Of a DNA stretch of 64,000 nucleotides, positions 54,119 to 63,621 are shown piece after piece. The stretch's first letter is position 1; every line of letters starts with the position of its first letter. The stretch comes from an uncultured Bacteroides sp. (GTDB lineage: Bacteria > Bacteroidota > Bacteroidia > Bacteroidales > Bacteroidaceae). The translations under genes and the position numbers were made by a program. Under the pieces are notes generated by a model that was not told the DNA's origin, did no database searches, and saw only the letters and a program-made list of their open reading frames with translations. The DNA is taken from NCBI GenBank assembly GCA_958477465.1, contig CAUEFX010000008.1:45862-109861 (forward strand), given 5' to 3'.

Positions 54119-54149
54119 AATCCCTTTCTTGCCCTCTAAGAAAGGGATT
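54119..54149 (+). terminator. Terminator of the ECF sigma operon
   Basis: The perfect 12-bp stem AATCCCTTTCTT/AAGAAAGGGATT has a 7-base loop, followed by TCTTTT. Confidence 0.85.
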
Positions 54150-54517
54150 TCTTTTGGTATATAACGCACCCCAATGGAAATATTATCATAGACAAAAGAA
54201 TATAAGCATTGGCTATCAATACCATAGCCCTGACTTTGTATAAATCTACCAAGTTTCATCTACATCACTATCCAAAGCATCACGTTTGGGAGTACCTATA
54301 ATTTACAGCCTACTGCCACACAAACAAAAGTTACCGAAAACACAAATACGCTGACATAATTCTTTGATATTACAGATTCTACTAACACACACTTCAGCTT
54401 AAAAGCATCAAATAGAGAAAAAAAGTGAATAAATAAACCAATAATATACACCTTTTCCTGCATATTCCCATACAAAAGAGAATAAATATGCACTTTATTC
54501 CGACAAATTCACTCACA

Positions 54518-54620
54518 TTTCTCCGGGAGAAAAGTTCAGTTCCTCGTAGAGGAACGACTCGTTCCTCTACGAGAAACTATAAGATTCTCTACGGGAAAGA
54601 TATTTTTTTCCTGTAGCGTC
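54518..54620. repeat. 22-bp-periodic dyad array C
   Basis: Short dyads are centred at about 54525, 54547, 54569 and 54591, with a decayed fifth near 54613. The spacing is exactly 22 bp. Examples are TTCCTC-gta-GAGGAA and TTCCTC-tac-GAGAAA. The arms vary together, as in the array at 2123. The sequence differs from that array, but the period and layout are the same. Confidence 0.75.
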
Positions 54621-54821
54621 CGCTTTTTACGCTAACAGTCGGCAGGATTCAGACTATCTTGAAATAGAATAAAGAATAACATATATGCATTTTCGAGACA
54701 AATAGTAAGTAAAACAAGAAAACAACAATCCCGATAACAGTCAATCGTACACATCGGCTACTTTTTAGAACACTCAATATGAAAATGCTGAAGATTTTCA
54801 GCAGTAACACCATCTCTGACC

Positions 54822-54995
54822 TTAATAAAAGGATTCTGGAGAAGCTAAAATATCATATTGACATTTTGCTAAAAAAGGCACTTCTATATTTCGGATGAAA
54901 TCTGGGGGGGGGTACATATACTCCGTAATAGTGCCTATCTCTGTCAAAGTCAAATAATCATTCCATTTTTTGTCTGCAATACCCCCGAGAAACAT
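54822..54995 (-). CDS. Possible 57-residue protein with a C9 homopolymer, coupled to the symporter gene
   Basis: A frame of 57 codons starts at an ATG overlapping the symporter stop as TAATG and ends at 54822. The peptide begins MFLGGIADKKWNDYLTLTEI and contains three prolines encoded by a run of nine C (nine G at 54904-54912 on the plus strand). No family is recognised. The overlap and the protein-like N-terminus are suggestive, but the frame is short and could be chance. A change in the tract length would switch the second half to another frame. Confidence 0.3.
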   Translation of the reverse strand: MFLGGIADKKWNDYLTLTEIGTITEYMYPPPDFIRNIEVPFLAKCQYDILASPESFY

Positions 54996-55897
54996 TACTG
55001 CTCACTTCTCAGTTCTTTCTTCCGCTTTTTCCACAACTGCCACGAGTTGATTATATTCTGCCACAACACATAACTTCCTGGTCCCACGGAAGAAAGCGGA
55101 TTAAGATAAGCATGTGCCATCCAAATAGCCAGGATCGTATTCTTCTGTCCCAATGCCTGCCCGCCACTAATACGGTCATTATACAAACTACCCAGTGTCT
55201 TCCCTAAAAAGAATTGCAGACAACAAACCACAAGTGCAGCAAACGCAATCATTATTTCTGTCAATCCGTCCGCCGGCTCATTTATCAGAGAAGACAGTGT
55301 TTTCGCAGTGACAATGGCCAAAGACACAGCCCAAAGATAAAAAGCCAGTTCATGGTAATTCAATAAAGTGCGGTGAACACGAGGAAGAAACTGCCGTAAC
55401 AGCCACGCAGCCAAAAACGGACAAATCAATAAAGGAAAGACTTTACTCAATATCAATAGAAAAGAATCTAAAAAGCCGATCTCTGCATGTACCTCGATTA
55501 ACGGAAATAAAACCGGAACAGCAACGGCCGCCCCTATATTACCAATCAGAGTATAAGTTGTCAAACTGGCAGCACTTCCACCCAATTTAGAAGTAATAAC
55601 CGCAGCGGCAGTAGCCGTAGGACAGATAATGCAAACCATTGCTCCCTCAGCCACAATTTTGTTAAAACGAAAAAGAAGCAGATAAACAGCTATCGCTCCG
55701 AATATCTGTATCAAAAGCAACCATAAATGCAAAGGTTTCGGCTTTAAATCGCGGGGAGAAACTTTACAAAAAGTGAGCAGCAACATCGTAAAAATAAGTA
55801 GCGGGGTCAAAAAAGAAAGTCTGATAAACAAAGGATACCCTATCCCCCCAAACAACATGGCAATGGGCAATGTCCAATTCTTCAGAAACTTAAGCAT
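54995..55897 (-). CDS. Bile acid:sodium symporter-family transporter
   Basis: A 300-residue inner-membrane protein with about nine to ten predicted helices. The family segment GGQALGQKNTILAIWMAHAYLNP near residue 250 and VCIICPTATAAAVITSKLGGSAA near residue 90 match BASS-type symporters, some of which carry organic anions other than bile acids. The substrate is not readable. It stands alone on the minus strand, divergent from the amidase gene across about 150 bp. Confidence 0.88.
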   Translation of the reverse strand: MLKFLKNWTLPIAMLFGGIGYPLFIRLSFLTPLLIFTMLLLTFCKVSPRDLKPKPLHLWLLLIQIFGAIAVYLLLFRFNKIVAEGAMVCIICPTATAAAVITSKLGGSAASLTTYTLIGNIGAAVAVPVLFPLIEVHAEIGFLDSFLLILSKVFPLLICPFLAAWLLRQFLPRVHRTLLNYHELAFYLWAVSLAIVTAKTLSSLINEPADGLTEIMIAFAALVVCCLQFFLGKTLGSLYNDRISGGQALGQKNTILAIWMAHAYLNPLSSVGPGSYVLWQNIINSWQLWKKRKKELRSEQ

Positions 55898-56045
55898 TAC
55901 TATATCATTTTTTTATTTTAAGATGCAAAGTAACAACGAATAACGGAAATAAACGACATGAAACATGGAAAAAAGCACAAAACTTAATGATGAATAGCAA
56001 GTTTTCAGCAAAAATCCACTACATTTGCACAGTCATTGCAATAAC

Positions 56046-57266
56046 ATGAGACTTCATAGACATTATTACATATTATATATATACGTCTGCCTTGGGCTGC
56101 TCTACTCTCCACTTTGTACCGGCAGTGCATGGGCTAAGGATTTTGTTGTCGTCATTGATCCCGGACATGGAGGGCATGACCCCGGAGCCGTCGGCAAAAC
56201 CTCGAAGGAAAAGAATATAAATCTGAATGTGGCATTAAAGTTAGGTAACATGATCAAAAAAAACTGCGATGATGTAAAAGTTATCTATACCCGCAGCAAG
56301 GACGTGTTTATTCCATTAGACCGACGAGCTGAGATAGCCAATAATGCCAAAGCAGACCTGTTTATCTCCATACACACAAATGCCCTTGCCAACAACCGTG
56401 TTGCCAAAGGGGCCTCCACCTGGACATTGGGTCTTGCCAAATCAGATGCCAATCTTGCCGTAGCCCAACGTGAAAACTCAGTAATCCTTTACGAGAGTGA
56501 TTACAAAACCCGGTATGCCGGTTTCAATCCGAACTCAGCCGAGTCGTACATCATTTTCGAATTCATGCAAGACAAGTATATGGAGCAAAGTGTACATCTG
56601 GCCTCTCTTGTACAGAAGCAATTCCGCCATACATGCAAACGGGTGGACCGTGGTGTACATCAAGCCGGATTCCTTGTATTGAAAGCAAGTGCCATGCCCA
56701 GTATTTTAGTGGAATTAGGATTTATATCCACTCCCGAAGAAGAGCGTTACCTGAACTCGGAAACAGGAACCAGTACGCTGGCAAAAGGAATTTATCACGC
56801 ATTCCTTACTTACAAACGGGAACAGGAAATACGGCTGACCGGTGCCAGTCGTACCATCATCCCCGAAGAGGAAACTGAGCCCCCCGAAACTGTAATAGCC
56901 GCAGCGCCCCAGCAGGACAACGTCAAGGCCGTTCCGGAAACAAAAGTTCCCACTCAACGCCCCATTGCAGTAGAAAGCGCAACAAATAACGGAGAAATAA
57001 TGTTTAAAATACAAATACTGACCTCTTCAAAACCATTAGCCAAAAATGACAAACGCTTAAAGGGGCTCACAGACATTGACTATTATAAAGAGGGAGGATT
57101 GTATAAATACACTTACGGTGCTTCATCGGATTATAATAAAGTATTACGATCCAAACGCGCCATCACCAACAAGTTTAAAGATGCTTTCATCATTGCTTTC
57201 CGCGATGGAGAAAAAACAGATATAAACGCTGCGATTGCAGAATTTAAAAAGAAACGAAATAAATAA
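56046..57266 (+). CDS. N-acetylmuramoyl-L-alanine amidase with SPOR-like C-terminus
   Basis: A periplasmic peptidoglycan amidase of about 406 residues that cuts the bond between MurNAc and the stem peptide. The amidase_3 domain (about 30-260) has zinc ligands in VIDPGHGGHDPGAVG, SKEKNINL and FISIHTNA, and the catalytic Glu in SILVELGFIS. A Pro/Glu/Thr-rich linker leads to a SPOR-like end (about 325-400, FKIQILTSSKPLAKNDKRLKG), probably for binding septal peptidoglycan. The ATG at 56046 is used: a -7 element TACATTTG at 56020-56027 covers the earlier frame start at 56025. MCE follows after 9 bp. Confidence 0.93.
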   Translation: MRLHRHYYILYIYVCLGLLYSPLCTGSAWAKDFVVVIDPGHGGHDPGAVGKTSKEKNINLNVALKLGNMIKKNCDDVKVIYTRSKDVFIPLDRRAEIANNAKADLFISIHTNALANNRVAKGASTWTLGLAKSDANLAVAQRENSVILYESDYKTRYAGFNPNSAESYIIFEFMQDKYMEQSVHLASLVQKQFRHTCKRVDRGVHQAGFLVLKASAMPSILVELGFISTPEEERYLNSETGTSTLAKGIYHAFLTYKREQEIRLTGASRTIIPEEETEPPETVIAAAPQQDNVKAVPETKVPTQRPIAVESATNNGEIMFKIQILTSSKPLAKNDKRLKGLTDIDYYKEGGLYKYTYGASSDYNKVLRSKRAITNKFKDAFIIAFRDGEKTDINAAIAEFKKKRNK

Positions 57267-57275
57267 AGAACTGAA

Positions 57276-58169
57276 ATGAAATACATTACAAAAGAAGTAA
57301 GAATAGGTATTGCAGGAATTATAGCTTTGTGCATACTTGTTTACGGTATCAATTATCTGAAGGGAATAAACATGTTTAAACCTTCAAGCTATTTCTACGT
57401 AAAATTCAAGAATGTAAACGGATTAGCCAAATCGAGCCCTGTTTTTGCAGATGGAGTACGTGTAGGTATCGTGCGGGATATTTATTACGATTACAATCAA
57501 GCCGAAAGCGTAATTGTAGAAGTTGAGCTGGATACAGAACTCCGTATCCCCAAAGGAAGCTCTGCAGAACTGACGTCCGAACTGATGGGAGGGGTAAAAA
57601 TGGATATCCTGTTGGCTAATAACCCACGCGAAAAATATGCCATAGGAGATACAATTCCCGGAAATTTGAATACCGGAATGATGGAAAGTGTGGCAGCTCT
57701 CATGCCGCAAATTGAGCGGATGCTCCCGAAACTCGACTCCATTATGACTTCACTAAATACAATACTGGGAGATCAAAGCATTCCCGCAACTTTACATTCC
57801 GTAGAGAAAATGGCTGCCAACCTTGAAGTTACCAGCGGACAACTGAAAGTATTGATGGGACAGGATATTCCACAGCTAACCGGCAAGTTGAACACATTGG
57901 GGGATAACTTTATAAGCATTAGCGACAACCTGAAAAAAATAGATTATGCCAACACTTTTAACGAGATAGAACAGACCTTGGCTAATGTAAAAATGATTAC
58001 AGAAAAACTGAATAGCAAGAATAATACCGTAGGGTTACTCTTGAATGACCCGCAATTGTACAACAATCTAAATGCAACAACTGCCAATGCAGCAAGTTTA
58101 CTTGAAGATTTGAAAGAGCATCCCAAACGCTATGTACACTTCTCTCTATTCGGTAAGAAAGATAAGTAG
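57276..58169 (+). CDS. MCE-family (MlaD-like) lipid-transport protein
   Basis: A 297-residue protein anchored by an N-terminal membrane helix (IGIAGIIALCILVYGINYLKG). The MCE domain (about 38-120, YFYVKFKNVNGLAKSSPVFADGVRVGIV) is followed by a long predicted helical region. Such proteins form periplasmic channels moving phospholipids between membranes. No mlaE/mlaF genes are nearby, so the partner ABC complex must be elsewhere. It follows the amidase by 9 bp and ends before a terminator. Confidence 0.93.
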   Translation: MKYITKEVRIGIAGIIALCILVYGINYLKGINMFKPSSYFYVKFKNVNGLAKSSPVFADGVRVGIVRDIYYDYNQAESVIVEVELDTELRIPKGSSAELTSELMGGVKMDILLANNPREKYAIGDTIPGNLNTGMMESVAALMPQIERMLPKLDSIMTSLNTILGDQSIPATLHSVEKMAANLEVTSGQLKVLMGQDIPQLTGKLNTLGDNFISISDNLKKIDYANTFNEIEQTLANVKMITEKLNSKNNTVGLLLNDPQLYNNLNATTANAASLLEDLKEHPKRYVHFSLFGKKDK

Positions 58170-58346
58170 TATCCCGACGTTATATAGATTTCATCTAAAT
58201 AACGTAACCTAAAAATAGAAAAGAGAAAAGTCTCGTAAAGTGCATATACAGACCAAAAGAAATAAAACAAAGAGGCATTTGCCTAAATAAAAACAAAGTA
58301 TCAAAGCAAGATTAAATATCTAATAAACAAGATATTATAAAAAAGC

Positions 58347-58370
58347 AACAACCCCTCATAAGGGGTTGTT
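58347..58370 (+). terminator. Terminator of the amidase-MCE operon
   Basis: The 10-bp stem AACAACCCCT/AGGGGTTGTT with loop CATA, followed by TTATT. Confidence 0.85.
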
Positions 58371-58441
58371 TTATTGGGTAATCATAAGTAACTGAAAGTA
58401 AAGGCATTATTCTTTCAATGAGAAATACAAGAAAAAACGGA

Positions 58442-58473
58442 TTTGTTTTTCTCGAATAAGATTCCCAATTTTG
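58442..58473 (+). promoter_or_regulatory. Possible dnaA promoter
   Basis: TTTG at 58442-58445, 20-base spacing, CAATTTTG at 58466-58473 (one mismatch to TAnnTTTG). The start codon lies 45 bases downstream. Confidence 0.55.
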
Positions 58474-58518
58474 CAATCGTAGAAGTTTTGCTTAATTAAT
58501 AAATGTATTGTAGCCGCT

Positions 58519-59940
58519 ATGAGTGAATCGAATCATGTCGGGCTGTGGAACCGCTGTCTTGAAATTATCAGAGACAATGTTCCCGATTCGACATATAATA
58601 CTTGGTTTGTTCCCATTATACCATTAAAATATGAGGACAAAACGTTAATTGTACAAGTTCCCAGCCAATTCTTTTACGAGTTTCTGGAAGATAAATTTGT
58701 GGACTTGCTACGTAAGACGTTATATAAAGTCATTGGCGAGGGTACCAAGTTGATGTATAACGTAATGGTAGACCGGACTTCAATACCGAATAAAACGGTA
58801 AATCTTGAAGCCAGCAACCGCTCTATAGCCGTACCGCAAACAAGTATTATCCGCGGTAACGGCAATAAGGCACCTAATATATTACATGCTCCGGCTCCCC
58901 AGGACTTGGATCCTCACCTGAACCCGAACTACAATTTCGAAAACTTCATCGAAGGATACAGCAATAAACTTTCAAGAAGCGTCGCTGAAGCCGTTGCCCA
59001 AAATCCGGCCGGTACCGCTTTCAACCCCTTATTCCTGCACGGTGCATCCGGTGTCGGAAAAACACATCTCGCCAACGCCATCGGTACGAGAATCAAAGAG
59101 CTATATCCCGAAAAAAGAGTATTATACGTATCGGCCCACCTCTTTCAGGTGCAATATACAGACTCTGTACGCAACAATACAACCAATGATTTCATCAACT
59201 TCTACCAGACAATCGATGTACTGATTATTGATGATATTCAAGAATTTGCAGGTGTCACCAAGACCCAGAACACTTTCTTCCATATTTTCAATCACCTGCA
59301 TCAAAACGGCAAACAATTAATTCTGACTTCAGACCGTGCCCCTGTTTTATTACAAGGGATGGAAGAACGCCTTTTAACCCGTTTCAAATGGGGAATGGTG
59401 GCTGAACTGGAAAAACCGACAGTAGAATTGCGCAAGAATATTCTACGTAATAAAATCCATCGCGACGGATTGCAATTTCCGCCGGAGGTAATAGACTATA
59501 TTGCAGAAAATGTCAATGAAAGTGTCCGTGACTTGGAAGGTATCGTAATCGCTATCATGGCCCGTTCCACGATTTTCAACAAGGAGATCGATCTCGACTT
59601 GGCACAGCATATCGTTCGTGGCGTTGTACGCAACGAGACCAGAAGCATCGGTATCGATGACATCATCAATACCGTCTGCAAACATTTCGGTCTTGAATCA
59701 AATGCCATTCACACCAAATCAAGAAAAAGAGAGGTTGTACAGGCACGCCAAATAGCAATGTATCTGGCAAAGACATACACGGATTTCTCCACTTCAAAAA
59801 TTGGAAAATTTATAGGAAATAAAGATCACGCAACCGTGCTTCATGCATGCAAAACCGTAAAAGGACAGTGCGAGGTCGATAAAGGTTTCCGCGCCGACCT
59901 GGAAACCATAGAATCTGCCCTGAAAAAGAAAAGCAACTGA
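58519..59940 (+). CDS. dnaA: Chromosomal replication initiator DnaA
   Basis: A 473-residue initiator protein. Domain I (about 1-90, [24 protein letters not shown]) is followed by a short linker, then the AAA+ domain with Walker [10 protein letters not shown] at residues 175-183 and Walker B VLIIDDIQ near 235, and the sensor region [19 protein letters not shown]. Domain IV has the DNA-binding signature [10 protein letters not shown] from residue 436. It is intact and of normal length. dnaN and recF are not adjacent, which is usual in Bacteroidetes. It ends inside a 25-bp perfect inverted repeat. Confidence 0.98.
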   Translation: MSESNHVGLWNRCLEIIRDNVPDSTYNTWFVPIIPLKYEDKTLIVQVPSQFFYEFLEDKFVDLLRKTLYKVIGEGTKLMYNVMVDRTSIPNKTVNLEASNRSIAVPQTSIIRGNGNKAPNILHAPAPQDLDPHLNPNYNFENFIEGYSNKLSRSVAEAVAQNPAGTAFNPLFLHGASGVGKTHLANAIGTRIKELYPEKRVLYVSAHLFQVQYTDSVRNNTTNDFINFYQTIDVLIIDDIQEFAGVTKTQNTFFHIFNHLHQNGKQLILTSDRAPVLLQGMEERLLTRFKWGMVAELEKPTVELRKNILRNKIHRDGLQFPPEVIDYIAENVNESVRDLEGIVIAIMARSTIFNKEIDLDLAQHIVRGVVRNETRSIGIDDIINTVCKHFGLESNAIHTKSRKREVVQARQIAMYLAKTYTDFSTSKIGKFIGNKDHATVLHACKTVKGQCEVDKGFRADLETIESALKKKSN

Positions 59941-59994
59941 TAAAAAAAAGAGAGACCGACTTCCAAGCTGTCTCTCTTTTTTTTATCAGTTGCT
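59932..59994. terminator. 25-bp perfect inverted repeat ending dnaA and facing the nitroreductase
   Basis: The arms 59932-59956 and 59970-59994 are perfectly complementary over 25 bp with a 13-base loop. The left arm includes the dnaA stop codon, and runs of eight A and eight T make it a bidirectional terminator. Confidence 0.85.
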
Positions 59995-59997
59995 AAA

Positions 59998-60738
59998 TCA
60001 CATAAACCCTTGCTGACGCAATACTTTCAATAAATTATCAGACATAAACTCGTTATCCTTCTTCGTATAACGAATATCCGTGAATACTTGCGCCAACGTT
60101 TCCTTCCGGTTTTCTTTTACAAACTGTTCATTTTCTGGCAATGACTCTTTATAAGCATACAGTTTGTCAATATCGGATTCGGAGTAATCATGATAATACT
60201 CTTCATGAACAGTTGCCTCTAAAGGCAAACGGTCTACCTGAGCAGGAATACCGTCCGGATAGCCTACCGTCACTGTAGTGATAGGGAAAACAAGTTCAGG
60301 AAGTTGCAAAGCATCAATAATCATTTGAGGATTGTAAGTGGTAGTCCCCAAATAACAAATCCCCAAACCGGCCTCCTCCGCCAATGTACAAAAAGTCTGC
60401 GCTACCAACAACGTATCCATTGCCGCATTCATAAATGACATCAGATTATTGTATCCGGGTACCGCCTTACGCTGTTCACACCATTTACTAAAGCGGCGAA
60501 AATCCGCACAAAATGTAAGTACAACAGGAGCTCCCTTAACCATCGGCTGATTAAAATGCGCCGGTGAAAGTTTTTCCTTCATTTCAGCATTACGCGTGAT
60601 AATGACACTGTACAACTGCATCCCTCCCATAGTAGAAGCACGGAAAGAAGTTTCAAGCAAATCATTTAACAAATCCGCAGAAATATCTTTTTGCAAGTAC
60701 TTTCTAATTGTTCTTCTGTTCTTAATGGTATCAATCAT
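59998..60738 (-). CDS. Nitroreductase-family FMN oxidoreductase
   Basis: A 246-residue FMN-dependent enzyme of the NfsA/FRP-like group. The N-terminus has NRRTIRKYLQKDISADLLNDLLETSFRAST, the usual FMN phosphate-binding arginine motif. The AEEAGLGICYLGTTTYNPQMI segment and the TVTVGYPDGIPAQVDRLPLE region fit the subgroup reducing nitro compounds or flavins. A longer frame starts at 60777, but its first residues are not family-like and a -7 element (TATCTTTG, minus strand, 60752-60759) lies within it. Physiological substrate unknown. Confidence 0.9.
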   Translation of the reverse strand: MIDTIKNRRTIRKYLQKDISADLLNDLLETSFRASTMGGMQLYSVIITRNAEMKEKLSPAHFNQPMVKGAPVVLTFCADFRRFSKWCEQRKAVPGYNNLMSFMNAAMDTLLVAQTFCTLAEEAGLGICYLGTTTYNPQMIIDALQLPELVFPITTVTVGYPDGIPAQVDRLPLEATVHEEYYHDYSESDIDKLYAYKESLPENEQFVKENRKETLAQVFTDIRYTKKDNEFMSDNLLKVLRQQGFM

Positions 60739-60918
60739 ATCTTTTTTCTCGCAAAGATAACAAAAAAGAATATTCAATTCATCATTCTTGCAAATAGATT
60801 AATTTTCTTTTTAGAAAACTTCGCGCTATAAAACAAATCACCATCACACTGTTTTTCAATACATTAACAACGATAAATAGAAAACTTATAATCCACACAC
60901 AAATTATTCTATTTTTAT

Positions 60919-60949
60919 TTTGATATACCAAAAAACATTCATAGCTTTG
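60919..60949 (+). promoter_or_regulatory. Bacteroides-type promoter of nrdJ
   Basis: TTTG at 60919-60922, 19-base spacing, TAGCTTTG at 60942-60949, both consensus. The leader would be about 70 bases, too short for a full cobalamin riboswitch, and I see no such element. Confidence 0.7.
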
Positions 60950-61025
60950 CAGCTACGTTTGTTAATGATAAGTAAGCTTCTACACATTTACTTATTAAAT
61001 AAAGAAATCTAAGACACATACCAAC

Positions 61026-63566
61026 GTGGAAAAACGAATTTATTCTTATGAAGAAGCTTTTGAAGAATCTTTACGATATTTTCAAGGCGACGAACTTGCT
61101 GCCAGAGTTTGGGTAAACAAATACGCAGTCAAGGACTCTTTCGGAAATATTTACGAAAAGTCTCCGGAAGATATGCATTGGAGAATTGCAAACGAAGTGG
61201 CACGTATTGAAGCCAAGTATGCCAACAGCCTCAGTGCGGAAGAATTATTCAAGTTGCTCGATCATTTCAGATACATCGTTCCTCAAGGAAGCCCGATGAC
61301 CGGCATCGGTAATGATTATCAGGTAGCTTCCCTATCCAACTGTTTCGTAATCGGTATAGAAGGAGCGGCCGACTCTTACGGAGCTATTATCAAGATTGAC
61401 GAGGAACAGGTACAATTAATGAAAAGACGCGGTGGCGTGGGTCATGACCTCTCACATATCCGCCCCAAAGGCTCACCTGTCAAGAACTCCGCATTGACTT
61501 CTACAGGGTTAGTTCCGTTTATGGAACGCTATTCCAATTCCACACGGGAAGTTGCACAAGACGGACGTCGGGGAGCATTAATGTTAAGCGTATCTATCAA
61601 GCACCCGGACTCCGAAGCATTCATCGATGCCAAAATGACGGAAGGGAAAGTAACCGGAGCCAACGTTTCCGTGAAGTTAGACGATGATTTCATGCAAGCT
61701 GCCATAAACAACCAACCTTATGTGCAACAATATCCGATTGACTCCGACAATCCAACAACAACAAAGGAAATCGACGCATCCGTTCTATGGAAAAAGATTG
61801 TGCACAACGCATGGAAATCAGCAGAACCGGGGGTACTATTCTGGGACACAATCATTCGCGAATCCGTCCCCGACTGTTATGCAGATCTCGGCTATAGAAC
61901 CGTTTCTACCAATCCGTGTGGAGAAATTCCCTTATGTCCCTACGACTCCTGCCGTCTGTTGGCCATCAACCTATACTCGTATGTAGTAAATCCGTTCAAA
62001 CCGGATGCTTACTTTGATTTCGACCTTTTCAAAAAACATGTAGCACTGGCACAGCGCATCATGGATGATATTATCGACCTGGAGCTGGAGAAAATAGAAC
62101 GGATCCTGCAAAAGATAAATGAAGACCCAGAAGATGAAGAGGTAAAACGTACCGAACGCATATTGTGGGAAAAGATATATAAGAAGAGCAGTCAAGGAAG
62201 ACGAACAGGAGTAGGCATCACCGCTGAAGGTGACATGCTTGCTGCCCTGGGACTGCGATACGGAACAGAAGAAGCTACCGAGTTTTCCGAACAAGTCCAC
62301 AAGACAGTGGCGCTTTGTGCCTACCGTTCCTCTGTAGAGATGGCAAAAGAGCGTGGTGCTTTCGAGATATACGATACGGAACGTGAAAAAGAGAACCCAT
62401 TCATCAACCGCCTGCGCGAAGCAGATCCGGAACTTTATGAAGAGATGAAAAAATACGGCCGCCGCAATATAGCCTGTCTCACCATTGCCCCGACCGGAAC
62501 AACCAGTCTGATGACACAAACCACCTCCGGTATCGAGCCTGTTTTCCTGCCGGTATACAAACGTCGCAGAAAAGTAAACCCGAATGACACGAATGTGCAC
62601 GTAGACTTCGTGGATGAGACCGGAGACGCTTTCGAAGAGTACATCGTATTCCACCACAAATTTGTCACTTGGATGGAAGCCAACGGCTATGATCCGTCCA
62701 AACGGTACACACAGGAAGAAATCGATAAACTGGTTGCCCAATCCCCCTATCATAAAGCAACATCCAACGATGTTGACTGGCTGATGAAAGTAAAAATGCA
62801 AGGACGTATTCAAAAATGGGTGGATCATTCGATCAGTGTTACAATCAATCTGCCCAATGAGGTGGATGAAGACCTTGTGAACCGTTTATATGTAGAAGCA
62901 TGGAAATCAGGATGTAAGGGTTGTACGGTCTATCGTGACGGTTCACGTTCGGGAGTATTGATCTCAACCAAATCGGACAAGAAAAAAGAGGAACTACCTC
63001 CTTGCAAACCGCCTACGATCGTAGAGACCCGCCCGACAGTGCTTGAAGCTGATGTCGTACGCTTCCAAAACAATAAAGAAAAATGGGTGGCCTTAGTCGG
63101 TTTGCTCGACGGACATCCTTACGAAATATTCACCGGTTTGCAGGATGACGATGAAGGTATATTCATTCCGAAAAGTGTAGCCAGCGGACGTATCATCAAA
63201 AACATAGATGAAAACGGAAACAAGCGTTACGACTTCCAGTTCGAGAACAAACGCGGATACAAAATGACCATCGAAGGACTGTCCGAGAAGTTCAATAAGG
63301 AGTATTGGAACTATGCAAAACTGATATCAGGAGTGCTTCGCTACAGGATGCCTATCGAACAGGTCATCAAATTGGTAGGTTCATTGCAGTTGGACAGCGA
63401 AAATATCAATACCTGGAAAAATGGCGTTGAGCGCGCATTGAAGAAATACATCCAGGACGGAACGGAAGCTAAAGGCAAGAAATGCCCGAATTGCGGAAAC
63501 GAAACCCTCGTCTATCAGGAAGGATGCCTTATCTGTACGACGTGTGGGGCATCGCGTTGTGGTTAA
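61026..63566 (+). CDS. nrdJ: Adenosylcobalamin-dependent (class II) ribonucleotide reductase
   Basis: An 846-residue enzyme that makes deoxyribonucleotides using B12 as the radical source, active with or without oxygen. Catalytic segments are VASLSNCFVIGI (redox Cys), STNPCGEIPL (active-site Cys) and LTIAPTGTTSLMTQTTSGIEPVF. A TSCPD-like domain (about 680-800) and a zinc-ribbon end (CPNCGNETLVYQEGCLICTTCG) follow, as in the long class II type. It starts with GTG at 61026; the next ATG in frame lies well inside the conserved N-terminus. It has its own consensus promoter and a 13-bp hairpin terminator just after the stop. Confidence 0.96.
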   Translation: MEKRIYSYEEAFEESLRYFQGDELAARVWVNKYAVKDSFGNIYEKSPEDMHWRIANEVARIEAKYANSLSAEELFKLLDHFRYIVPQGSPMTGIGNDYQVASLSNCFVIGIEGAADSYGAIIKIDEEQVQLMKRRGGVGHDLSHIRPKGSPVKNSALTSTGLVPFMERYSNSTREVAQDGRRGALMLSVSIKHPDSEAFIDAKMTEGKVTGANVSVKLDDDFMQAAINNQPYVQQYPIDSDNPTTTKEIDASVLWKKIVHNAWKSAEPGVLFWDTIIRESVPDCYADLGYRTVSTNPCGEIPLCPYDSCRLLAINLYSYVVNPFKPDAYFDFDLFKKHVALAQRIMDDIIDLELEKIERILQKINEDPEDEEVKRTERILWEKIYKKSSQGRRTGVGITAEGDMLAALGLRYGTEEATEFSEQVHKTVALCAYRSSVEMAKERGAFEIYDTEREKENPFINRLREADPELYEEMKKYGRRNIACLTIAPTGTTSLMTQTTSGIEPVFLPVYKRRRKVNPNDTNVHVDFVDETGDAFEEYIVFHHKFVTWMEANGYDPSKRYTQEEIDKLVAQSPYHKATSNDVDWLMKVKMQGRIQKWVDHSISVTINLPNEVDEDLVNRLYVEAWKSGCKGCTVYRDGSRSGVLISTKSDKKKEELPPCKPPTIVETRPTVLEADVVRFQNNKEKWVALVGLLDGHPYEIFTGLQDDDEGIFIPKSVASGRIIKNIDENGNKRYDFQFENKRGYKMTIEGLSEKFNKEYWNYAKLISGVLRYRMPIEQVIKLVGSLQLDSENINTWKNGVERALKKYIQDGTEAKGKKCPNCGNETLVYQEGCLICTTCGASRCG

Positions 63567-63573
63567 ACGGTTA

Positions 63574-63605
63574 TTCTTTCTTTTGCCTTGATGCAAAAGA
63601 AAGAA
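63574..63605 (+). terminator. nrdJ terminator
   Basis: The perfect 13-bp stem TTCTTTCTTTTGC/GCAAAAGAAAGAA with a 6-base loop. It has no long T run after it, so it may instead belong to the adjoining repeat element. Confidence 0.6.
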
Positions 63606-63621
63606 CCAAAGAAAAAATCAA

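Larger units (their letters stand above)
54082..54821. other. Gene-free AT-rich spacer after the ECF module
   Basis: About 740 bp without a supportable gene. It holds a clear terminator for the esterase operon (54119-54149) and a 22-bp-period dyad array (54518-54620). Short frames here have no family resemblance. Confidence 0.6.
58170..58518. other. Gene-free spacer before dnaA
   Basis: The 349-bp A/T-rich spacer holds the MCE-operon terminator (58347-58370) and a near-consensus promoter for dnaA. I looked for DnaA boxes of the TTATCCACA type and see none, so there is no sign of oriC here. Confidence 0.6.

Noticed and set aside
54296..54493. Hydrophobic minus-strand frame of 65 codons in the 54-kb spacer
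   Set aside because: Hydrophobic composition follows from AT-richness; no signal, no neighbour coupling.
58170..58518. Replication origin next to dnaA
   Set aside because: No cluster of TTATCCACA-type DnaA boxes seen on either strand; dnaN and recF are also absent.
60739..61025. Cobalamin riboswitch before nrdJ
   Set aside because: The promoter leaves a leader of about 70 bases, and I see no B12-box-like or multi-stem structure; the same holds for the short mutA leader.
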